Positions 6,701 through 9,855 of a DNA stretch of 9,855 nucleotides are shown one piece after another (positions within the stretch are counted from its first letter, which is position 1; the number at the start of each line of letters is the position of its first letter). The notes under the pieces are model-generated. The model worked only from the letters and a program-made list of their open reading frames with translations. It searched no databases and was not told the DNA's origin. The stretch spans positions 22,804 to 32,658 of the forward strand of contig DJGX01000026.1 in NCBI GenBank assembly GCA_002432865.1, given 5' to 3'. This DNA is from Cloacimonetes bacterium UBA5835. GTDB lineage: Bacteria > Cloacimonadota > Cloacimonadia > Cloacimonadales > Cloacimonadaceae. The position numbers and the translations under genes were made by a program.

Positions 6701-8967
6701 TCGGTAGTTACATACGCAAGCGCTAAAGCTTTTCCTTCAGCTGGGGTAGGAACAGTAGTTAAAATATTTAAAGGATTATCAGGATCAAACTGAGGGTCTG
6801 ATGGACGGCTGTTTGCATCATGACCACTAGCAGTTTGCCATAACTGAAGGGTTGCATAGTTGGTTGAAGAACCGCGCACCGGATAACCACCCAAGGAATT
6901 GGCAATATACATTACATTATGATCGGAAGTTGAACCCGTAGCACCAATAGCTGTAGCGCTATAGGAATATAAAGCTATATGATAAGGAGTGGAATGACCT
7001 GCAGATACATTTGCCAGGATGTTGTTTCTAACATAATGGATTCCGGCAGCAGAACTAAAGTATAAACAAGCACTACTTAAATTAGCGGGTCCATCAATCT
7101 TCACGGAATTATAGTCCATATAATAGGTAGTAGTTGAACTGGAGTAGAGGTAAATTCCATATAGATAGAATGAAGTAGTGGCTGTTGTATAGCCATGGCT
7201 TTGACCCCAGATCATATTGTTATAAATCTTATAGGTAGAAGTTCCAGTCGGAGAAACATATAAGCCATAGTTAGTTGAAGAGGATGTTCCTGTATAGGCG
7301 ATATTATAAATCTTGTTACCGCTGATTACATTTTCAGTTCCTTTTCCATTATAAATATACATTCCATAAACGGTAGATGAATATCCCACATTACGAACAA
7401 TATTACCGGAAACAGTTAAATTTTGTTGGTAGTAAGTATAAATGCCATGAGGACCAGAAATATCACCGGTTGTAGTTCCACCTATCGTGCAATTGAGAAT
7501 TTTATTATATTCATCCAGATAAGTTGAGGAGGTCTGATATATGTAAAATCCTCGATAGGCATTTTCAATAACGATGTTTTGATAAGTGTTATTAGAATTA
7601 GTGCCTCCAGCAGCAGTAGGGGTTACACTATAATATTGATAAATACCATAACAGGAAGAACTGGTCCGATCCAAAATTATCTTACAATTCTTAATAGTAT
7701 TGTATTGAGCTCCATCTGTTGCACTGGCGGCTTTTATGGAATATCCATAATAGGATGTGCTACCTGTAGGACGAGTTACATCAATGCCATCAAAGGTTAT
7801 GTAATCTCCACCTAAAATTTGGATTCCCGCAGTAGCGGTAGTTGGTTTAATAACAGGATTTTCACCAGTTCCGGATTTCTGGAATATAATTGGATTGGAA
7901 GCAGTTCCTGTCGCTGTAATAATGGGAATGTTTTCTTCAAATACAGAGCCCGCGTAAACATTAAAAGTTACCCCTCCTGAACCAACACCGCTAAAATTTA
8001 GGGCATTTACGGCATCTGTAAAAGTAGCATAATTCCCTCCACTTCCTATTGTTTTTGTTCCTGTTAAGGGAGGGCTTATTGTCGTAAAAGTCCAAGTAGG
8101 GCAAGCCGAAGCTTCTCCATATCCGTTATAAGGGGTTATTTTCCACCAGTATTCCGTGCTATTAGCAAGGTCGGGATCATAAGTGGTTACGGCTCCTAAA
8201 TCAGATTGATTGATAATTGTTGTAAATGGGGATACAGTTCCAAAAGATAATTTGTATCCTGTAGGCGCGCCACCTCCAGATGACCAATTAAGTGTTTGCG
8301 ATAAGAGAATATTGGTAGCACCGTTAAGAGGGCTGACAACATTGGCAGGATTGGGTGGATTAGTTATCTCATAAGCAGTATAAGCTATCTGGATATTAGG
8401 ACGGTAAGAGCTTAGAGTACCATTTCCCGTAGGGGGTGTAGAATCCTGATTCCAATTTTGATGAGTGTTAGTTACCGAAGAATATTGGACACCGGGTCCT
8501 CCAGAACTTCCACCTGCCGAGCTACTTCCAGAACCTCCATAGTTTCTTTCTACCAGAACTAATAATCCAAAACCATTATCAATAGCAAAATTGCTGGTGA
8601 GAGAAAATTGATTCCAACCTCCGGCAGGTGTAGCACCATAGTTAGAATCATATACAAGAGTTGCTCCACTGATCATATTTGCCCAAGTGTCCGCACTTGC
8701 AAAAGTAGTTGCAGCAGTTGTTTTTAAATATATTTTCGTGGGAACGATAGCAGTTGTAGCAATAGTAGAATACCAGGCAAGCGAAGAAATACTGAGATTT
8801 TGGCTTCCCAATTCAGCATCTGTATAGAGAGCAGCACTTCGTTCATAACCATAAAATGAACCTAATGGATACCTCTGAACGCCTGTTCCTGTGCCAATTG
8901 TAATTGTATCGGCAAAGATGAATGCTACAATCAGCATTGCAAAGCATATAGTTAAAAGTTTCTTCAT
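748..8967 (-). CDS. Giant secreted multidomain surface/adhesin-like protein (2,739 aa)
   Basis: This predicted extracellular protein probably binds or scaffolds surface ligands; no enzyme motif is visible. The start is the ATG at 8965-8967 because AAGGAG lies 8 nt upstream and the protein then opens with a signal peptide (MKKLLTICFAMLIVAFIFA, cleavage about residue 19/20, no lipobox). The frame is open to 9078, but that extension lacks both features. Approximate domains: 20-200 beta-sandwich-like; 202-297 Fn3; 300-770 right-handed beta-helix; 785-1007 two Fn3-like; 1010-1175 jelly-roll (LTETFE..W, MAM/anchor-J style); 1180-1270 Fn3; 1271-1425 jelly-roll; 1425-1530 CARDB-like; 1530-1675 jelly-roll (GFED); 1678-1790 Fn3; 1791-1895 ASH-like; 1900-2060 jelly-roll (FFEGFE); 2062-2185 anchor-D-like; 2186-2333 jelly-roll; 2335-2445 CARDB-like; 2445-2630 second N-terminal-type domain; 2632-2725 Fn3. 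Domain names are from motif recognition. The gene is intact, with its own terminator. It resembles Cloacimonadota giant proteins; exact function unknown. Confidence 0.95.
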   Translation of the reverse strand: MKKLLTICFAMLIVAFIFADTITIGTGTGVQRYPLGSFYGYERSAALYTDAELGSQNLSISSLAWYSTIATTAIVPTKIYLKTTAATTFASADTWANMISGATLVYDSNYGATPAGGWNQFSLTSNFAIDNGFGLLVLVERNYGGSGSSSAGGSSGGPGVQYSSVTNTHQNWNQDSTPPTGNGTLSSYRPNIQIAYTAYEITNPPNPANVVSPLNGATNILLSQTLNWSSGGGAPTGYKLSFGTVSPFTTIINQSDLGAVTTYDPDLANSTEYWWKITPYNGYGEASACPTWTFTTISPPLTGTKTIGSGGNYATFTDAVNALNFSGVGSGGVTFNVYAGSVFEENIPIITATGTASNPIIFQKSGTGENPVIKPTTATAGIQILGGDYITFDGIDVTRPTGSTSYYGYSIKAASATDGAQYNTIKNCKIILDRTSSSCYGIYQYYSVTPTAAGGTNSNNTYQNIVIENAYRGFYIYQTSSTYLDEYNKILNCTIGGTTTGDISGPHGIYTYYQQNLTVSGNIVRNVGYSSTVYGMYIYNGKGTENVISGNKIYNIAYTGTSSSTNYGLYVSPTGTSTYKIYNNMIWGQSHGYTTATTSFYLYGIYLYSSSTTTYYMDYNSVKIDGPANLSSACLYFSSAAGIHYVRNNILANVSAGHSTPYHIALYSYSATAIGATGSTSDHNVMYIANSLGGYPVRGSSTNYATLQLWQTASGHDANSRPSDPQFDPDNPLNILTTVPTPAEGKALALAYVTTDIYGTVRNASTPDIGAHEGNFMEELQCQTPTAQPTNLVLIPYSTSITGSFNASSPAAEGYLVIGHQNATLTFSPADGTYYSPAQNLGNNEIVLSFGSSTSFTATGLTANTQYYCTIFAMNINGVGAPKFNRTSPLTGTQTTLPAAPAAPSAFTATAYSSSQINLSATATTDIMVAWSYNSTFGTPLSTGYSIGNTITGGGTVLYMGPASGLTSHTGLNDGTTYYYKVWSYLTAERTTYYAFSASGLTANATTPQNPATLPLTETFEIWPNHWSVVNGTQTNQWYVGTAAHYAGNQSAYVSNDNGVSNAFTNTTSAVVHLYRDITFTSGAADFELSFMFKCCGESTYDGLKVYLVDLTTIPVAGTELSSGQIGKTWYNLTTDWTRIAIPISGSLAGTTKRLVLTWKNDSSGGVQPPAAIDNLSLEAYLVAKPTGLTATNITETSAILNWTSSLSTFDLEWGTLGFVLGTGTLHNNISKPYTLNGLTSSTGYSYYVRAKDAGNNSAWAGPYSFYTAFPIPYTTNFDADTNPAAGWWTVINSTSTSAVVNVSTTTPHSSPNNIYMYNPSSNPGALVSLVSPVFNSALNNLYLRFWARGTADRNLYVGVVDGLSSSSTFTQVAVISLTTTYTIYTVDLSSYSGSGQYVSFRLDTSDNLTQYVYLDDVTVAARPYDELAVTAFTATPLYKFTEREVTFNITVKNNGTNSSGKNVTIKQGETTIGTVPVGDLDHLSTVNLTYGWNPDTAGTFTFTAELPADNDLTDNTATLANVEIYAAGTLAEGFEDIVYPPVRWVIWQAEGQNAWQRTTASNFDGTAATGLVLTATNNSSYIATPQLIFSPTANSVTFYARSTVANLQLQAYYGTSIDGTGYTALGTPFTLTTTYTQYTVPGTASLSGNYRIAFQGIPNGTSGTVYMDKVIGPTIFIPAEAPGPAALVTPLANAVVNPTSLILFWTSPTSGGSAIGYYIRVLCDSLNYLIEDDDEATDNAFWSITEELSYDVYAEGYLLNYNTSYWWQIIPYNNGGRTRLSDCLPRKFTTIKQISAPTTLALGTLFAGRTKTGEITVQNVSPTQSLTFSAVGEHFTFGGTQPYTIPANSSMQLAYTFSIPTDLGAYSGVITFTQPTPLPGSVLTIQVSGTVVEDPTISTLPFFEGFEVGNTDASTNIKNWTQVTGPQYTSKYWTANSSQTGYNRTPRTGSFNATLQYSGQAWLFRPIELIASTTYEIELWTRQDGTTAANAKMMVSYGDSPTISGMTNSIIPQTGIINGDYQRLLGTFTPTSSGTYYIGINGWINGTPWYISLDDIKIRVLPTEPEFSISPSESDVTYPLTVINQTSIKQFTITNTGAGTLTLNSIIVNGSYYSIFEDASDYTLDSYQSTTFKVAYTPLVATTGSEVHMGSITITYGEPASKNIKGRSSYTINLSGTCIDPRIYPPYTQNFDEVTTPNLPLGWTGYINSTSTSAYVQTITTYPVSSPNSVYLTNSSDASADLRLISPQVMIPMNQVRLSFSARGSSAGYTLLVGTSSTPDGTGVFTQLASITLTATHTVYSYKLNNYSGTDQYICFKHGLGGTYRSLYIDNIQVEQLTDNDLAVTKLTGSSAVIVGNLSPYSVSVQNKGLLTQNNFEVQLLAGETILSTYTVTGANLASDSTAVYQLNWNPASAGTYSIYAKVILVGDTIPTNDTSALMTVVVLPVDTYFPIAGNPQTTTSVGSYPVNYLWKNSISETIYSAQEMQMTAGTIVGIYYYSTSTVVQQDKPIKIWMKNTTESSVQNAFLSFTDYIQVADAVITIPIGRAEIFIPFNTPFAYIGNNLAVRVNRPMDTSYLSGTSFYTQTLGSTDYRTRYMYSDSVIINPQDPAASGLTAYTATAFPLTMFAVTSATPVEVSSPVVSITSTTSGVQLSWGQVTNAQAYRIYVSDDPYNFPEQTPVVVREPNRSYTYNTTGVNKKFFKVTAVSSYRNSNLKPNVVDMLNPNPVNTDLPDRAKK
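1078..1635 (-). other. C-terminal copy of the N-terminal beta-sandwich-like domain (residues ~2445-2630)
   Basis: This part of the giant protein opens with DTYFPIAG and continues with YPVNYLWKN, IYSAQEM, IVGIYYYSTSTVVQQDKPIKIWMKNTT and PFAYIGNNLAVRV (read as separate motifs). The same order is seen near the N-terminus: YPLGSFYGYERSAALYTDAEL, ISSLAWYSTIAT, PTKIYLKTT and NFAIDNGFGLLVLVE. The shared pattern is an opening strand, a Tyr-rich segment with a conserved Glu, a 'PxKIWMK/PTKIYLK' strand and a late strand with an aromatic-rich turn. I infer a common fold; I do not know its ligand. Confidence 0.6.
1636..2415 (-). repeat. Second copy of a jelly-roll + CARDB module (residues ~2185-2444)
   Basis: This is a protein-level duplicate of residues ~1271-1530 of the same gene. 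Shared landmarks in order: PYT.NFD, GW, INSTSTSA, SSPN, SP, L.F.ARG, FTQ.A.I.LT.T...Y, YSG..QY..F, Y.D(D/N), then (D/E)LAVT, NWNP..AGT / GWNPDTAGT and an acidic NDxTDNTA / TNDTSA end. The two copies have diverged in DNA, so the duplication is old or kept by selection. Confidence 0.75.
4378..5157 (-). repeat. First copy of a jelly-roll + CARDB module (residues ~1271-1530)
   Basis: The unit runs from PIPYTTNFDAD, through INSTSTSAVVNV, LYLRFWARG, TFTQVAVISLTTTYTIYTV and YSGSGQYVSF, to YVYLDDVTV. It then continues into a CARDB-like Ig domain with DELAVTAF, VKNNGTNSSGKNV, GWNPDTAGTFTFTAEL and NDLTDNTA. CARDB domains are Ig-like folds found in bacterial and archaeal surface proteins. The module recurs as a block at 1636-2415, which shows that the two domains were copied together. 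Confidence 0.75.
6658..8070 (-). other. Right-handed beta-helix segment (residues ~300-770)
   Basis: It opens with TIGSGGNYATFTDAVNAL, the usual entrance of pectin-lyase-like beta-helices, followed by GSVFEENIPI and GGDYITFDGIDVTRP. Irregular rungs then carry a repeated G(I/F/M/L)YxY core (about residues 441, 473, 507, 534, 568 and 604) and Asn-rich strands such as NIVRN, VISGNKIYNI, YNNMIWG and VRNNILANV, as in PbH1 repeats. It closes with PDIGAHEGNF, a common end motif after such helices. No lyase catalytic residues can be assigned. The likely role is stalk or carbohydrate contact. Confidence 0.8.
8368..8910 (-). other. N-terminal mature domain after the signal peptide (residues ~20-200)
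   Basis: The mature protein starts DTITIGTGTGVQRYPLGSFY, a start I associate with many Cloacimonadota secreted proteins (recall only). Strand-like segments follow (ISSLAWYSTI, PTKIYLKTT, LVYDSNYG, FGLLVLVE). A Gly/Ser-rich loop (RNYGGSGSSSAGGSSGG) comes next, and the domain ends RPNIQIAY before the first Fn3. A related domain recurs near the C-terminus (1078-1635). Confidence 0.6.
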
Positions 8968-8975
8968 AACAAAAA

Positions 8976-8981
8976 CTCCTT
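8976..8981 (-). promoter_or_regulatory. Ribosome binding site of the giant gene
   Basis: AAGGAG lies 8 nt before the ATG at 8965-8967. It decides the start in favour of the signal-peptide Met and against the in-frame upstream Met codons (up to 9078). Confidence 0.9.
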
Positions 8982-9014
8982 GTTTAGATGTTTTGTGAAG
9001 AGTTCTTATATCAT

Positions 9015-9545
9015 TTAAGCGATAGGCATTACCTTTCTGAATTTTGTAGTTATGGGGTAAGAGCATTTTGCAAGGCAAGCCATAACTAAAATTGAAATGT
9101 TAATAAAGAAAGTGAAATGTGGCTGTTGTCTATTTACCGAAGTGCCCATATATAATGTGCGATGATTATAAATTATATACACTGGTAAGTAAACAAAGGA
9201 ATACATTTCGTTTGCATACAGAGTTGATTTTTTTGCCACCGGAAACACAGAATGCACCGAGAACACTGATAGATCGGGGTTTAATATAAGACTCGAAATA
9301 AAAACACTGTTTAAGAATAAACTGAAGGAGATAACAGCTATGGTCTTATTTTGAGTAGAGAATAGTAAGAATGTAGAAAAAGACAAAATATCACGAAACA
9401 GATAGGAATATATAGCTTTAGTAACGAAGGGAGTAAAAATAGAAAACATAACACACAAGCACAATGAGAGCAAGAAAACACCCTTTTTCCATCTTACACC
9501 AATAATTCCTTGAAAGGATGCCCCTTCTTTTCCTTGCTGTTTCAT
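9015..9545 (-). CDS. Uncertain 176-aa hydrophobic frame upstream of the giant gene
   Basis: I do not recognise this protein and it may not be real. In favour: GAGGAAGG lies 5 nt before the ATG, an in-frame TAA precedes the ATG by 18 nt so the start is well defined, the frame stays open for 531 bp in AT-rich DNA, and the start (KKGVFLLSLCLCVMFSIFTPFVTKA) looks like a signal or membrane segment. It ends 47 nt before the ATG of the giant gene on the same strand, as in a two-gene unit. Against: the composition is mostly Phe, Ser, Leu and Ile as expected from a T-rich strand, no domain is visible, and the stretch LSVFSVHSVFPVAKKS is the translation of an intergenic-type repeat (9236-9271). It could be a decayed gene with a surviving start, or chance. 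Confidence 0.33.
   Translation of the reverse strand: MKQQGKEGASFQGIIGVRWKKGVFLLSLCLCVMFSIFTPFVTKAIYSYLFRDILSFSTFLLFSTQNKTIAVISFSLFLNSVFISSLILNPDLSVFSVHSVFPVAKKSTLYANEMYSFVYLPVYIIYNHRTLYMGTSVNRQQPHFTFFINISILVMACLAKCSYPITTKFRKVMPIA
9165..9193 (-). promoter_or_regulatory. Possible promoter for the giant gene
   Basis: On the minus strand TTTACT (9188-9193), a 17 nt spacer and a perfect TATAAT (9165-9170) form a sigma-70-like pair. The -35 matches 4 of 6 bases. A second TATAAT at 9172-9177 overlaps the spacer without a good -35. Transcripts would carry a leader of roughly 190 nt. The site lies within the uncertain 176-aa frame, which counts slightly against that frame, or makes this an internal promoter. 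AT-rich DNA gives such matches by chance. Confidence 0.3.
9236..9271. repeat. Degenerate two-copy 'caccgagaacac' intergenic repeat
   Basis: Two adjacent 18 bp units, ccaccggaaacacagaat (9236-9253) and gcaccgagaacactgata (9254-9271), match at about 12 positions. From general knowledge, sequences of the form 'gccaccgagaacacagag' occur between genes in many environmental bacterial genomes. The right edge of the window, gccaccgaga at 9843-9852, looks like the beginning of another copy cut by the window end. The function is unknown. Confidence 0.5.
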
Positions 9546-9550
9546 AACAA

Positions 9551-9558
9551 CCTTCCTC
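9551..9558 (-). promoter_or_regulatory. Ribosome-binding-site-like sequence before the 176-aa frame
   Basis: GAGGAAGG lies 5 nt upstream of the ATG at 9543-9545. It is the main reason for not dismissing the 9015-9545 frame. Confidence 0.45.
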
Positions 9559-9855
9559 GTTTGTTAGAAAACAAAGTCCTTTTAACCTGCCACCTAGTGC
9601 TTTTTACTCCTGTGCAGGAAATTAAGATCAAGTTTAAAATACTCTTTCAAACAATGTCTTTTTTAATCTTAGGCAAAAAGCTGTCAAGAAAAAAATGAGG
9701 GAGGCGAAAAGTATTTTTATAATATGGTTATCAAAAGCACAAAATAACTTGTAAGAGATCTACGCGATATGCTCTCTGACCTCTGATAAATTAATTCTGT
9801 TCATCTTTTGCCTATTCTCTCTTTGGTTGACGAGAATATTTAGCCACCGAGACCA
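9559..9855. other. AT-rich intergenic stretch with no recognised gene
   Basis: I see no coding frame, tRNA or terminator here. A plus-strand frame of 62 codons (9510-9698) is low-complexity and lacks a ribosome binding site. The stretch holds a promoter-like pair (9660-9687) pointing left and, at its right end, the start of a 'gccaccgaga' repeat. Confidence 0.6.
9660..9687 (-). promoter_or_regulatory. Possible promoter for the 176-aa frame and/or the giant gene
   Basis: A perfect TTGACA (9682-9687) is followed after 16 nt by TAAAAA (9660-9665), which matches the -10 consensus at 4 of 6 bases. It points toward the 9015-9545 frame, about 115 nt ahead of its ATG, and could drive that frame together with the giant gene. 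The evidence is consensus matching only. Confidence 0.35.

Noticed and set aside
3057..7815. Several short frames of 64-78 codons inside the giant gene, on both strands
   Set aside because: They are out-of-frame or antisense shadows of a clearly coding gene, without start signals or recognisable products.
6658..8070. Polysaccharide lyase activity for the beta-helix
   Set aside because: The fold-type motifs are present but no catalytic residues can be assigned from the sequence, so only a structural or binding role is suggested.
8968..9078. In-frame N-terminal extension of the giant gene (37 more residues, Met codons up to 9078)
   Set aside because: No ribosome binding site was seen at those Met codons, and the extension would bury the signal peptide. 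The AAGGAG at 8976-8981 fits the ATG at 8965-8967.
9510..9698. Plus-strand 62-codon frame near the right end
   Set aside because: It lacks a ribosome binding site, overlaps the stronger minus-strand start signals and has no recognisable content.
1..9855. Window beginning with gagacca and ending with gagacca, suggesting a circular element
   Set aside because: Seven bases are too few. At the right end they belong to a different motif (gccaccgaga), so the match is probably coincidence.

Overview
The window is dominated by one very large minus-strand gene (748-8967, 2,739 codons from the chosen start). It encodes a secreted, modular surface or extracellular protein. It has a Sec signal peptide, an N-terminal beta-sandwich-like domain, fibronectin type III (Fn3) units, a right-handed beta-helix, five jelly-roll units of the MAM / 'choice-of-anchor J' style, two CARDB-like Ig domains and two ASH / choice-of-anchor-D-like Ig domains. 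A second copy of the N-terminal domain and a last Fn3 close the protein. The style (the 'TITIGTGTG..RYPLGSFYGYERSAALYT' type start, Fn3 with 'YWWxIxPYN..G', Tyr/Thr/Ser-rich beta structure, AT-rich DNA) resembles the giant extracellular proteins of Cloacimonadota ('Candidatus Cloacimonas' and relatives). That taxonomic call rests on recall of protein style, not on a search.

Layout: 1-645 carries no convincing gene. It is a mosaic of related direct and inverted repeats: a 92-97 bp family starting 'gagaccag', a ~65 bp tandem pair, and a ~200 bp insert of two 94 bp units, the second closed by an 18 bp inverted repeat. At 667-696 is a strong Rho-independent terminator oriented for the giant gene, 51 nt past its stop codon. 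748-8967 is the giant gene, with an AAGGAG ribosome binding site 8 nt before its ATG. 8968-9855 is AT-rich. It contains an uncertain 176-codon reading frame (9015-9545) with a good ribosome binding site and promoter-like sequence upstream, and a short degenerate repeat of a type common between genes (9236-9271), whose motif seems to start again at the right edge (9843-9855).

How the parts may work together: the giant gene looks like a single transcription unit ending at the terminator, possibly preceded by the small frame. The protein is probably exported by Sec and then placed on or outside the outer membrane to bind carbohydrate or protein. No catalytic motif is visible, and no type IX C-terminal sorting domain is recognisable. 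I found no complete new enzymatic or defence system. The most unusual material is the repeat mosaic at the left and the mirrored, duplicated modular structure of the giant protein.
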